64,000 nt of DNA from Streptomyces sp. NRRL F-5123 (GTDB taxonomy: Bacteria; Actinomycetota; Actinomycetes; Streptomycetales; Streptomycetaceae), in NCBI RefSeq assembly GCF_000721495.1, contig NZ_JOHY01000017.1, forward strand, positions 1-64,000, written 5' to 3'. The position numbers and the translations under genes were made by a program. Positions 7,649 to 16,382 of this stretch are shown here, one piece after another. The notes beneath the pieces are model-generated. The model saw only the letters and a program-made list of their open reading frames with translations. It had not been told where the DNA came from and did no database searches. Within the stretch, counting starts at the first letter, position 1. Every line of letters starts with the position of its first letter.

Positions 7649-10600
7649 ATGACCAAGGTCGTTCGGCACCCGGACGGAAAAGAGCGCCCGCGCAGCGCAC
7701 CCTGGTACACGCTGTACCCGCGCCGCCTGGCGGCCCGCGCCGGCGGCGCGCTGGGCCGCCGCTGGCGGTGGTGGCTGACCCGCCGCGAGGCCCGCCGCAG
7801 CATCGTGCCCAACCGCCACTGGCGCAGGTGGCGGCTGTCGTTCGGCCGTGTGCTGCGGATCTACGCCTACGTGGGCACACTGCTGCTGGCCGCGTGGGTG
7901 GCGGCGATCGTCTACGACGCGGTGAACGGCGAGCACACCTTCTTCCACCGTCTGACGGACGAGACCTGGTTCTCGACGCTCATCGGCTACGCCGGTCCGT
8001 TCCTGGTGGCCGCCTTCGTGCTCACCCTGTTCCTGCTGTACTGGTTCCACAGGACGAAGCGGCCCCTGGTGAAGAAGGCCAGGACGGCCCCGCACGAACT
8101 GGTGCCCACCTCGGGCACCCTCGTCGACCGGATCGTCGGGCGCCACGAGCTGGCGCAGGTCATCGCGCAGACCCTGCGCGACCACCGGACCCGCAAGCCC
8201 TATCTGATCGTCGGTGGCGTGGGCGTGGGCAAGACCGCGGTCCTGGTGGAGCTGACCCGCATGCTGGCCCGGCAGGACGCCGTGCCGGTGCCCGTCCGGC
8301 TGCGCGACTGCGACGGCGGGGGCGAGCTGGACTTCGAGAAGCTGGCCCGGCGCCGTTTCGCCGAGGAGGCGGACCCGGGCGTGCTCGCCGAGGGCCAGAT
8401 CGACAAGACCTGGCGGCAGCTGCGCCTGGACGACAAGGTCGTCGTCCTGGCGGACGGGCTGGAGGAGGCCCTGCTCGACGACGAGCACCGCGACGACCGC
8501 GACAACATCATCCGCCGGGCCATCGACCGGGCCGACCGGCAGCACCTGCCGGTCGTCATCGCGTCGCGCCCGCACGCCCCGCTGGAGGGCACCCGCGCCG
8601 CCATCACCGAGCTGGAGCCGCTGAGCGAGGAGGCGGCCCTGGAGTACCTGGCCAAGGATGCCGCCGAGGCGGACGAGCGGCGGCTGGACTGGATCGTGGA
8701 GACCGCCGACATCTCCGACTCACCGATCTACCTGCAGGTCGCCCGGGTGCTCGGACAGCACAACCTGCTGGACCACGCGTCGGCCGGCAGCCGGCGCGGC
8801 GCCCTCGACACCCGCAGCCACGATCGCTCGACCCTGCGCCTGTGGCTGCTGGACACCTACCGCGAGGCCGTGGAGGACGGGCGGCTGTTCGACCGGCTGG
8901 TGATGAGCCGCGAGGAGCGGCAGGACACCTTCTGGGTCGTCTCCGCGCTCGCCTGCCTGGGGCTGCTGGAGGACAGCCTCGACGTGAGCTTCGACAGCTT
9001 CGTCGGGCCGGACCGCCAGGAGCGGTCCCGGCAGATCTGGGCGGTCATGAGCCGGCATTTCGGAGACCGCCTCACGCACCCCCGCGGCCGCCCGGGCGGC
9101 GGCGACGCGCACTGGCTGGACCCCGAGCGGCACGCGGAGGAGTGCCGGACGGCGCTGGCCCGTTTCGCGGCGGGCGCCCAGCAGCTCGGTCTCGTCAAGA
9201 GCTACCGCAACCGGGTCCGCTTCCCGCACAGCATCATCCAGGCCTACCTTGGCCACCGCCTGCTGGACGGGATGGGCGACGGGGAGCTGTGCCGCGTCGT
9301 CGAGCCCGCCCTGCGCATGCCCGGCCCCAGTCGCGAACTGCTCATCGCCCTCGTCCTGCTGTCCCGTCGGCGGGCGGCCGGGGCCGGGGACGGGTCTCCC
9401 CGGTCTCCGGAGCCGGACGGCGCGGTAAGCGGGCTGTTCCCGCGCAGTCTGGTGCGGGCGCTGCGCGAGAACGCGGACGACCGGCAGGACGTGAAGTTCT
9501 TCGACTTGTACGCCACCGCCCTGGAGATCGGCAGTGTCGATCCGCACGAGGATCTGAACGACGTGGCCGTGTCGCTGCTGGGCAGGTGGCGGACGTTGGC
9601 CGTCGAGGGCGACCAGCAGTCGGTGGAGGAAGCGAAGCTGCGGCTGGTCGGCCGGTTCGGGGCCGCCCTGCACGCGGCGGACCGGCGCGCCCGCGGGAGG
9701 ACCGGGGGCGACGGCTCGCCGGCGGTGTCGCAGCCGTACGACACGTTCTTCGACATCGGCACCTACGAGTCGTCGCACTCGGTGCGCTTCGCGATCGTGC
9801 GGGAGCTGGCCGCGGGAGGCGACGCGTCCTTCGACGTCCTGATCCGGCACTTCCCGAAGGGGGACGACCCCGTCGAGCTCTACCTGGGGTGGGTCCAGCA
9901 GCTGGCACGCAAGCGGGGGGAGGAGTACCGGGCGTGGCAGGAGGGCGGTCGCCGGGCCGACCCGCGCGACACGGCCAGCGCCGCCAGACGCGACGCGGAG
10001 CACCTGATGGCCGTCGAGCGCTACGACAATGAGCGGGCCCGCATCTGGCGCTACTGCGTCATGCGGACCTGGGTGCTGCCCATGTTCGTGGGGTCGGTGT
10101 CCGGGACCTACCGCGACGAGGCCAAGGAGCGACTGGAGAGGTGGCTGACGCACCTGGCCCCTGGCACCGGCCAGGGCGGGGCGGTGCCGTCCGGCGCCGG
10201 CGGTGCGGCACCCGACCTGCCGCTGTCGCTGGAGAACGCGCTCGCCCAGGGGCTCAAGAACACGGCCAACCGCAGGAGGCGACACCCCGACTCCCGCGAC
10301 GAGACCCGCGCCTACCTGGTCAAGCAGGCCGAGCGGATGCTCGCCTGCAGCCGCTACTGGCACGCGCAGGTGATCCTGCTCCAGGCGCTGTGCCTGTGGC
10401 AGCTGCCGGAGGACGGCAGCGGGTGCGCGGCGCCGCCCGGGGGCAGTGGCGGACACGCCCCGGGCCGCGCGGCAACCGACGACCCGATGCGGTCGGTGGC
10501 CCGCTGGCTGTCCATGGCGGGCACCGCGCACGACCACCCGGCCGAGGACGGCACGGGCCGGCACGGGGGCGACCGGCTGCTCCACCCCTTCGTGGCCGAG

Positions 10601-11218
10601 ACCGGGGACCTGGTGACGCTCGCCCTGGAGACCGGGCATCCCGAGCGGTTCCTGTGGATCGACGAGAAGGGCGCGGTCGGCAACGTGGGCTCCGCTCCCG
10701 CCGACCCGGAGCGCTATCGCAAGCACAGCCTGTGGATCGCGCCCTCGGTCGGGTGGAGCGTGCTGCACCCGCGTGCCCAGAGGCTGGTCGCCGACGTCCT
10801 GGTGATGCTCAACCTCACCGAGCGCAACAGCGGCCCCGACGACATCGAGGACCGGCTGGCGCGGGCCCACACCCATCTCCTGCCCCCGTGTGTCACGCAC
10901 GACCGCACCCCGCTGCACCCCGAGCGCAGTGTCGGCCGGGCGGACGAGGACGAGCCGGGTGCCACCTGCGTGGCCACCTGCCGCTTCCGGCTGTGCCCGT
11001 ACCCGCCCAAGGCCGGCAAGGCGCAGACCGAGATCGAGGAGCCGTTCTGCCGCCAGCAGCAGGCCCTCCTGCACAGCCGCTTCCGCTGGCGCCCGCCCGC
11101 GATCAGCCGGCGCACCGCACCCTGGGTGAGTATCCCCGTGCGGGAACTGCACTCGTTCTGGGAGGAGATGGCCAACCGCAACCGGACCACGTCCGGGGAC
11201 GAGCCGCCCATGATCTGA
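7649..11218 (+). CDS. Membrane-anchored NACHT/STAND-like NTPase, very large
   Basis: The product has 1189 residues. A basic, Trp-rich N-terminus is followed by two predicted membrane helices (about 71-91 and 112-133). The NTPase domain has Walker A GGVGVGKT (189-196) and Walker B KVVVLADGLEE (from 263). The sensor segment VVIASRPHAPLEG and the WH-like EPLSEEAALEYLAKDAAE match NACHT-type STAND enzymes. The remaining 750 residues show no recognisable repeats and contain a late Cys-rich patch (residues about 1085-1135: PPCVTHD, CVATCRFRLCPYP, FCRQQ). I chose ATG 7649 because GGAGG lies eight bases upstream; the open frame before it overlaps rnpB. STAND NTPases serve as switches in signalling and phage defence, but the role here is unknown. 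Confidence 0.88.
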   Translation: MTKVVRHPDGKERPRSAPWYTLYPRRLAARAGGALGRRWRWWLTRREARRSIVPNRHWRRWRLSFGRVLRIYAYVGTLLLAAWVAAIVYDAVNGEHTFFHRLTDETWFSTLIGYAGPFLVAAFVLTLFLLYWFHRTKRPLVKKARTAPHELVPTSGTLVDRIVGRHELAQVIAQTLRDHRTRKPYLIVGGVGVGKTAVLVELTRMLARQDAVPVPVRLRDCDGGGELDFEKLARRRFAEEADPGVLAEGQIDKTWRQLRLDDKVVVLADGLEEALLDDEHRDDRDNIIRRAIDRADRQHLPVVIASRPHAPLEGTRAAITELEPLSEEAALEYLAKDAAEADERRLDWIVETADISDSPIYLQVARVLGQHNLLDHASAGSRRGALDTRSHDRSTLRLWLLDTYREAVEDGRLFDRLVMSREERQDTFWVVSALACLGLLEDSLDVSFDSFVGPDRQERSRQIWAVMSRHFGDRLTHPRGRPGGGDAHWLDPERHAEECRTALARFAAGAQQLGLVKSYRNRVRFPHSIIQAYLGHRLLDGMGDGELCRVVEPALRMPGPSRELLIALVLLSRRRAAGAGDGSPRSPEPDGAVSGLFPRSLVRALRENADDRQDVKFFDLYATALEIGSVDPHEDLNDVAVSLLGRWRTLAVEGDQQSVEEAKLRLVGRFGAALHAADRRARGRTGGDGSPAVSQPYDTFFDIGTYESSHSVRFAIVRELAAGGDASFDVLIRHFPKGDDPVELYLGWVQQLARKRGEEYRAWQEGGRRADPRDTASAARRDAEHLMAVERYDNERARIWRYCVMRTWVLPMFVGSVSGTYRDEAKERLERWLTHLAPGTGQGGAVPSGAGGAAPDLPLSLENALAQGLKNTANRRRRHPDSRDETRAYLVKQAERMLACSRYWHAQVILLQALCLWQLPEDGSGCAAPPGGSGGHAPGRAATDDPMRSVARWLSMAGTAHDHPAEDGTGRHGGDRLLHPFVAETGDLVTLALETGHPERFLWIDEKGAVGNVGSAPADPERYRKHSLWIAPSVGWSVLHPRAQRLVADVLVMLNLTERNSGPDDIEDRLARAHTHLLPPCVTHDRTPLHPERSVGRADEDEPGATCVATCRFRLCPYPPKAGKAQTEIEEPFCRQQQALLHSRFRWRPPAISRRTAPWVSIPVRELHSFWEEMANRNRTTSGDEPPMI

Positions 11219-11232
11219 GGCCTGCCGCGGAC

Positions 11233-11268
11233 CGGTGGCGGCCGGCGCCCGTTCTCAGCCCGCCACCG
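11233..11268. terminator. Bidirectional terminator between convergent genes
   Basis: CGGTGGCGG at 11233-11241 pairs with CCGCCACCG at 11260-11268. The hairpin sits between the NACHT-like gene and the LysR gene and overlaps the last codons of the latter. Confidence 0.55.
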
Positions 11269-12205
11269 TCCACTGCGGCGTCCACGTCCCCGGGGCTCCG
11301 TACCCGGGGGTCGTGGCGGCCAGGTGGGCGCGCAGCAGCGGGAGGGCGGGGTGGGGGTTGTCGCGGTGCCACAGGAGGGCGTGCGGGTAGACGGGGGTGG
11401 GGTCGGTGACCGCGACCAGGCGCAGGCCGCGGGGGTCGGGGTCGGTGGCCTGCGCCAGCCGGGGCAGCGCGGACTCGCTCATGAAGGTCGCCAGGTCGGG
11501 GGTGCCGGCGATGGTGTCCAGGAGCGCGTCGGAGCCGAAGTTGGGGCCGGTCGCCTCGATCGTGAGGCCGAACTCGGCGACCAGGTCGTCGTAGTACGCG
11601 GCCCACTCCGTGCCGGGAACGATGCCGGGCATCCAGATGCGGTGGCCGGCCAGCTCGGCGAGGGGCACCGAGCGGGCGGCCGCGAGGGCGTGGGCGGGGC
11701 CGGTCGCGAGCTGGAGCGGCTCGTCCAGCACACGGGCGTACGCGATGTCCTCGGGGAGCGGGCGGCCGGGCGCCGCGACGGCGCGGAAGGACGCGTCGAC
11801 CGTGCCGGAGCGGATCGCGGCGACGGCCGCCTCGATCTCGAACAGCATCACCACGTCCAGCTCGACCCCGGGGTGCGCGCCGTGGAAGGCGCGCATCGCC
11901 CGGGAGGCGGCGCTGCGCGAGGCGATGATGTCGACGCGCAGCGGGCGGCGGCCGGGGCGGACGGACGCGGCCGCGCGCTCGGCGGCGCGCAGCAGCTCGC
12001 GCGCGTGGGGCAGGAACGCCTGGCCGTCGACGGTGAGTTCGGCGCCGCGCGGGGTGCGGGTGAAGAGCCGCACGCCGAGGCCGCGCTCCAGGGCGGCGAT
12101 GCGCTTGGAGACGGCCTGCTGGGTGAGCGACAGCTCCGCGGCGGCCTCCTGGAAGCGCCCCGCGTCGGCCGCGGCGACGAAGGTCCGGACGGTGTCGAGG
12201 TCCAT
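11255..12205 (-). CDS. LysR family transcriptional regulator
   Basis: This protein of 316 residues is a normal-length LTTR. The N-terminal winged helix-turn-helix reads MDLDTVRTFVAAADAGRFQEA followed by LSLTQQAVSKRIAALE. The C-terminal two-lobed effector domain starts near residue 90 (LRVDIIASR). It is divergent from an MFS exporter gene 211 bp away. A perfect 7+3+7 palindrome lies just upstream of its own start, the classic layout for an LTTR that represses itself and controls the divergent transporter. The effector is unknown. Confidence 0.93.
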   Translation of the reverse strand: MDLDTVRTFVAAADAGRFQEAAAELSLTQQAVSKRIAALERGLGVRLFTRTPRGAELTVDGQAFLPHARELLRAAERAAASVRPGRRPLRVDIIASRSAASRAMRAFHGAHPGVELDVVMLFEIEAAVAAIRSGTVDASFRAVAAPGRPLPEDIAYARVLDEPLQLATGPAHALAAARSVPLAELAGHRIWMPGIVPGTEWAAYYDDLVAEFGLTIEATGPNFGSDALLDTIAGTPDLATFMSESALPRLAQATDPDPRGLRLVAVTDPTPVYPHALLWHRDNPHPALPLLRAHLAATTPGYGAPGTWTPQWTVAG

Positions 12206-12221
12206 GCCTTCACCCTAGGGA

Positions 12222-12238
12222 CACAACCACGGGTTGTG
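12222..12238. promoter_or_regulatory. LysR-type palindromic operator
   Basis: CACAACC-ACG-GGTTGTG is a perfect inverted repeat 17-33 bp upstream of the LysR ATG, in the intergenic region shared with the MFS gene. A further half-site GGTTGT lies near 12253. Confidence 0.7.
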
Positions 12239-12416
12239 GCCCGGCGGCCCGCCGGTTGTTTGCGCCCCGCCGACCGCGCCCGCTTGGATGCTGCGCACCA
12301 CGGACCTGCACCGATGCGGCACCGATCCGGCGCGCCACTGATCCGGTGCGGGCCGGCCCGCGTGCGGGCGGGCGTGGCACATCGGCGTACGCGGGCGGAG
12401 ACGGGGAGGCGGACGG

Positions 12417-13679
12417 GTGGGCGTGGCGGGCACTGCGGGCGGACGGGGCGGGCAGCGGCTGGGGCGGCGGTTCGGTTGGCTGTGGGGGGCGTACGGGACG
12501 AGCGCGCTCGGGACGTGGCTGGCCTTCGGCGCCTTTCCGCTCATCGCCGTCCGGGTGCTGCACGCCGGGCCCGCCGCGGTCGCCGCGCTGTCCGCGACGG
12601 GCGCGGCGGTGGGGGCGGCGGTGGCGGTGCCGCTGGGGCCGTGGGTGGAGTTCCGCCGCAAGCGGCCGGTGCTGGTGGGGCTGGACCTGGTGCGGTGCGC
12701 GGCGTTGCTGACGATCCCGGTGGCGTACGCGCTCGGGGCGCTCACGTATCCGCAGCTGCTCGCGGTGTCGGTCGTGGTCGCCGCCGCGGACATCGGCTTC
12801 CGCACCGCCTCGGGCGCGTATCTGAAGACGCTGCTGCGGCCCGAGCAGCTGCTCACCGCCAACGCGCGCTTCGAGTCGACGGCGTGGTCGACCACGATCG
12901 TCGGGCCGCCGCTGGGCGGCATGGCGATCGGGCTGCTCGGGCCGGTGGCGACGGTGATCGCCGACGCGGCGAGCTACCTGCTGTCCGCGCTCGGCATCCG
13001 CGCGAGCGGCGGGCGCGGCGGCGAGGAGGAGCCGCGCCCCGAGCGTGGGAAGGCGCCGCGGACGCGGGCGCGCGACCTGCTCGACGGCTGGCGCTACATC
13101 CTCGCCGACCCGGCGCTGCGGCCGCTGTTCTTCTGCGCCGCCCTCTTCAACGGCCTGGTCATGGCCACCGAGCCGCTGCTGGTCGTGCTGATGCTGGGCC
13201 GGCTCGGCTTCACGCCGTGGGAGTACGGGCTGGCCTTCGCCGCGCCCTCGCTCGCGGGCCTGCTGGGCTCGCGGCTGGCCCGGCGGTTCGTGACGCGCTT
13301 CGGGCAGCACCGGGTGCTGGTCGCGTCCGGCACGCTGCGCGCGGTGTGGCCGGTCGGCCTGGCCTTCATCGGGCCGGGGACGGGCGGGCTGCTGCTGGTG
13401 ATCGGCGTGGAGCTGGGGCTGATCTTCTGCTGCGCGGTCTTCAACCCCGTCTACGCCACGACCCGCCTGGAACGCTCCGCCCCGGACCGGGTCGCCCGCG
13501 TCCTGTCGGCGTGGGCGGTGACGACGAAGGTCTCGGCGGCGCTGCTGACGGCGGTGTGGGGCGTGCTGGGCGCGCTGATCGGCCTGCGCCCGGCGCTCGC
13601 ACTGGCCGGCGTCCTCGTCCTGGCGACCCCGCTGCTGCTCCCCCGCACCGAGCCGGAGCCGCTGCCCGTACCGGCGTGA
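12417..13679 (+). CDS. MFS transporter (EntS-like MFS_3 type)
   Basis: This 420-residue protein has about 12 predicted membrane helices and a central cytoplasmic loop around residues 195-220 (GGRGGEEEPRPERGK). Segments such as FRRKRPVLVGLDLVRCAALL and LKTLLRPEQLLTANARFESTAWS are typical of the MFS_3/EntS exporters that expel small molecules. GTG 12417 is preceded by GGGGAGGCGGAC. It is divergent from, and probably controlled by, the LysR regulator. Confidence 0.9.
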   Translation: MGVAGTAGGRGGQRLGRRFGWLWGAYGTSALGTWLAFGAFPLIAVRVLHAGPAAVAALSATGAAVGAAVAVPLGPWVEFRRKRPVLVGLDLVRCAALLTIPVAYALGALTYPQLLAVSVVVAAADIGFRTASGAYLKTLLRPEQLLTANARFESTAWSTTIVGPPLGGMAIGLLGPVATVIADAASYLLSALGIRASGGRGGEEEPRPERGKAPRTRARDLLDGWRYILADPALRPLFFCAALFNGLVMATEPLLVVLMLGRLGFTPWEYGLAFAAPSLAGLLGSRLARRFVTRFGQHRVLVASGTLRAVWPVGLAFIGPGTGGLLLVIGVELGLIFCCAVFNPVYATTRLERSAPDRVARVLSAWAVTTKVSAALLTAVWGVLGALIGLRPALALAGVLVLATPLLLPRTEPEPLPVPA

Positions 13680-13797
13680 GGCACCGGCGGGAAGCGCCCT
13701 GGACGTCGGCACCCGCCTGAACCACCGGCGGGAGGTGCCGCCGGGAGGCACCCCGCGGGAGGCACCGGCCGGAAACGCCGGCCGGGTGGGAGCGCGG

Positions 13798-14295
13798 CTA
13801 CCCGCGGGAGGCGCCCCGCGGCCAGACCACGTCCACGGGTATGCCCAGCGCCCGCGCCTCCTGGACGGTGTCGGCGGTGCCGCCGCCCCGGCCGGTGGGG
13901 GGCTCGCCGTTCCACACCGCGACCAGGCGCTGGGCGCGGTGCAGCAGCGCGCGGTTGGCGGTCTCGTACGCGCGCCGGTCGGCGGTGGCGTGGTCCATGA
14001 CCTCGACCTCGGCGGCGGCGCCGAGCAACCGGTCGAAGCGCGGGGCGTGCTCGGGACCGACCTTGGCGGTGCGGTAGTCGCGGGAGGGTACGACGACGAC
14101 GAGCCGGCCGCCCACGGCGAGCACGGCCTCGGCGAAGACGCTGTCGGCACCGGCCGCGATGCACGACACCCCCGTCAACTCCGGCCCGGTGTAAGGGGCG
14201 AGGAGGTCGTCGAGGGCGGCGCGCACGAGCGGGACGGACGGCGGTGTGAGGTCGATGTGCCCGGTCACGGCCAGCGTCACGGCGCGATTCGTCAT
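13798..14295 (-). CDS. SLOG-like Rossmann-fold nucleotide-binding protein
   Basis: This 165-residue protein starts with a glycine-containing strand-turn ([10 protein letters not shown]) followed by [35 protein letters not shown] and [16 protein letters not shown]. That order resembles SLOG/DprA-like folds that bind nucleotide-derived ligands. No partner effector gene adjoins it, so the function is unknown. Its 3' end faces the MFS gene. Upstream lies the 9-bp tandem repeat and the XRE regulator gene, which is co-directional. Confidence 0.75.
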   Translation of the reverse strand: MTNRAVTLAVTGHIDLTPPSVPLVRAALDDLLAPYTGPELTGVSCIAAGADSVFAEAVLAVGGRLVVVVPSRDYRTAKVGPEHAPRFDRLLGAAAEVEVMDHATADRRAYETANRALLHRAQRLVAVWNGEPPTGRGGGTADTVQEARALGIPVDVVWPRGASRG

Positions 14296-14327
14296 GGCGT
14301 TCGCTCCCCTCGGTGGGTTCGGTTCGG

Positions 14328-14471
14328 TCCGGTCGGTCCGGTCGGCTCGGTCAGTTCGGTCGACCCAGTCCGCTCGGTCGGTTCGGTCGGCTCGGTCGGT
14401 CCGGTCGGTTCGGTCGGCTCGGTCGGTCCGGTCGGTCCGGTCGGCTCAGTCGGCTCAGTCGGCTCAGTCGG
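14328..14471. repeat. Tandem 9-bp repeat, 16 units (consensus NTCGGTCGG)
   Basis: Sixteen consecutive 9-mers vary on the theme TCCGGTCGG, CTCGGTCGG, TTCGGTCGG and CTCAGTCGG. The last three units are identical (CTCAGTCGG), and on the minus strand each supplies an in-frame TGA to the XRE regulator gene. The array lies between that gene and the SLOG-like gene. Confidence 0.9.
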
Positions 14472-15900
14472 CCAGTTGCTCGCGGAGCCTAGCGCGCGCC
14501 TCCCGTACGGGCGCCGAGTGCCCGTGCCCGACGGTGCAGGAGTAGAGCCACTCCGCGCCCTCGCGGACCCGGCCGGAGCGCACGCCGGCCGCGGCGTCCA
14601 CGGCGGCGTGCGTCTCGGCGACGGCGGCGGACAGGTCGCCGAGCAGGAAGTAGGTCTCGGCGAGGCCCAGCCGGTCGAGGGCGACGGCCCGCCCGGCGCC
14701 CTCGCCGCGGGTGGCGAGGGCGTGCCGGATCTCCTCGCCGGCCCGCTCGGCGTGCAGATGCGGGTCGTTGCGGGCCAGTTCGAGGTGCCGGCCACCGGTG
14801 GTGCCGGCGAGTTCCGCCTCGTCGAAGTAGCCGATCCAGTACGGCTCCTGGCCGCTGCCGGCCGCCGCGGACAGGGCGTGCCGGGCGTGCCCGGTGGCGC
14901 GGGTGAAGGCGGCGGTGCGGCCCATCGCGGCGAGCGCCCAGGCCTCGCGGGTGTGCAGCATGGCGCGCAGCCGAGGTCCGGCGACCTCGCGGGAGCCGTC
15001 CTGCGCGAGCCGGATCAGCTCCAGCGCGTCCGACGGCCTCCCGGCGTAGAGGAGTTGGCGGGCCATACCGGCCAGCACGTTGGCGCCCCACAGCCGGTCG
15101 CCGCCGGCGTGCGCGGCGCGCAGGCTGAGCCGGTAGTAGTCCTGGGCGCGGCGCTGCAGGCCGGAGTCCCAGGCCATGCCCGCCGCGGTGCCGGCCAGCA
15201 GGGCGAGCACCCGGTAGAGGCGCTCCTCGACGGCCGGGGCCTGGTGCTCGCCCAGCAGGGCGGTCACCTCGGAGAGCTGGCCGAGGACCGCGCGGCGCCG
15301 CAGGCCGCCGCCGTCATCGTGGTTCCAGGCGCGGAACGCCCGGGCGGTCTCCTCCAGTTGCCCGATGTCGCGCAGGCCGAGCCGGCCCGGGCGGACGCGC
15401 CGCCGCCCGGCCTCACCGGGGTGCATCCAGCCCTCCAGCGAATCCAGCAGGACGGGCCCGCTCATCGCGGTGGCGGCGAGCGCGCGGGCCAGTGCCCGGC
15501 GGTCCGTCGCGAGGTCCGCGTGGGTGAGCCGGGCGGCGAGGTCGACGGTCGCGGCGGCCTGCCACGGGGTGTCGACGCGCAGCGGCATCTCGGGATCGGG
15601 CGCGAACTGCGGTGCGCGGGCGCGCTCCCAGGGCCGGGAGGCCAGGCCGAGCAGATCACCGGGGACGCGCAGGCCGTCGGCGATCCGCCGCAGCACCTCG
15701 ATGGAGGTGATCCGGGCGCTGCCGGACATGATCGTCGAGACCTTGCCGGGCGTGAGGCCGCACGCGAGGGCGATCTTGTTCTGGGACAGGCCCGCGTACT
15801 GCTTCAGCAGCCGGAAGGCGGCGGCGAAGTCGTGCTCGCGCAGGGCGTGCCGGAGATCCGGCCTGGCCAGGACGCGGGAGGGGATGGGCGGGGGGCTCAC
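14464..15900 (-). CDS. XRE family regulator with large TPR-like C-terminal domain
   Basis: The 478-residue protein has an N-terminal helix-turn-helix of the Cro/CI type (about residues 20-75: [20 protein letters not shown], then [27 protein letters not shown]). A long all-alpha region with Ala-rich repeat pairs follows and is TPR-like, as in Streptomyces developmental regulators. GTG 15900 is chosen because [19 protein letters not shown] leads straight into the HTH, although the frame remains open further upstream. It ends inside the last units of the 9-bp repeat. It diverges from a small zinc-ribbon-like gene. Confidence 0.85.
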   Translation of the reverse strand: MSPPPIPSRVLARPDLRHALREHDFAAAFRLLKQYAGLSQNKIALACGLTPGKVSTIMSGSARITSIEVLRRIADGLRVPGDLLGLASRPWERARAPQFAPDPEMPLRVDTPWQAAATVDLAARLTHADLATDRRALARALAATAMSGPVLLDSLEGWMHPGEAGRRRVRPGRLGLRDIGQLEETARAFRAWNHDDGGGLRRRAVLGQLSEVTALLGEHQAPAVEERLYRVLALLAGTAAGMAWDSGLQRRAQDYYRLSLRAAHAGGDRLWGANVLAGMARQLLYAGRPSDALELIRLAQDGSREVAGPRLRAMLHTREAWALAAMGRTAAFTRATGHARHALSAAAGSGQEPYWIGYFDEAELAGTTGGRHLELARNDPHLHAERAGEEIRHALATRGEGAGRAVALDRLGLAETYFLLGDLSAAVAETHAAVDAAAGVRSGRVREGAEWLYSCTVGHGHSAPVREARARLREQLAD

Positions 15901-15962
15901 GGTGACCTCGGCGCTTCCTCGTACTCGTCGGGGCTCGTGGAAGCCGGCTGGGGCTTCGTGCA

Positions 15963-16004
15963 CGGGGGTTACCGCCTCGGGAACCCATGACGGTACTACC
16001 CCCG
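15963..16004. promoter_or_regulatory. Inverted repeat in the XRE/small-protein divergent promoter
   Basis: CGGGGGTTACCG (15963-15974) is mirrored by CGGTACTACCCCCG (15991-16004). The arms are imperfect, and the element lies in the shared 131-bp promoter region. Confidence 0.45.
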
Positions 16005-16031
16005 TTCGCCCCGCTCCACGACTCTGGGTAC

Positions 16032-16265
16032 ATGCCTGATCACGAGACGGCCCCGGGGACCGCCGCGCACCGGGGTGCGCCCTCGGCCGCGCTGCCCGGC
16101 GCGGCGCGCCGCTGCGACCACTGCGGGCGGACCACCACCGAGTGGGCGGTGCGCGAGCGCGCCGACGACCGCGGTCCGGTGGAGCTGGTGTGGTGCCGCG
16201 ACGCGCGGTCCTGCGGCACCGCCCGCCGCGCGATCCGCACCCGGCCCCGGACGTGGGGCAGGTGA
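16032..16265 (+). CDS. Small CxxC protein (possible zinc ribbon)
   Basis: A 77-residue protein with CDHCGRTT near residue 29 and two later cysteines (WCRDARSCGT), a spacing that could bind one zinc ion. The rest is Arg- and Pro-rich. ATG 16032 is preferred; an upstream in-frame ATG at 15987 would add 15 residues lying within the inverted repeat. It is divergent from the XRE regulator, and such pairs often share regulation. The function is unknown. Confidence 0.7.
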   Translation: MPDHETAPGTAAHRGAPSAALPGAARRCDHCGRTTTEWAVRERADDRGPVELVWCRDARSCGTARRAIRTRPRTWGR

Positions 16266-16273
16266 GTTGAGCC

Positions 16274-16308
16274 GGGCCCCCGGCGGTTCGCCGTGCCGCC
16301 GGGGGCCC
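16274..16308. terminator. Terminator between convergent genes
   Basis: GGGCCCCCGGCGG and CCGCCGGGGGCCC form a perfect 13-bp stem around a 9-nt loop, nine bases after the small zinc-ribbon gene. Confidence 0.85.
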
Positions 16309-16382
16309 CGCCTGCGGGACCCGTGCTCCCCCGCGCCGGGTCACGCAGGCACCCATGACCGTCAGGGCACGGGCGGCGGCGC

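Noticed and set aside
13680..13797. Short C/G-rich GGGAGGCACC repeats as a mobile element
   Set aside because: They are only a few imperfect units between convergent genes and could arise from composition or a terminator.
14292..14795. Minus-strand frame encoding [11 protein letters not shown] repeats
   Set aside because: It is the 9-bp repeat read in another frame, overlapping the well-supported XRE regulator.
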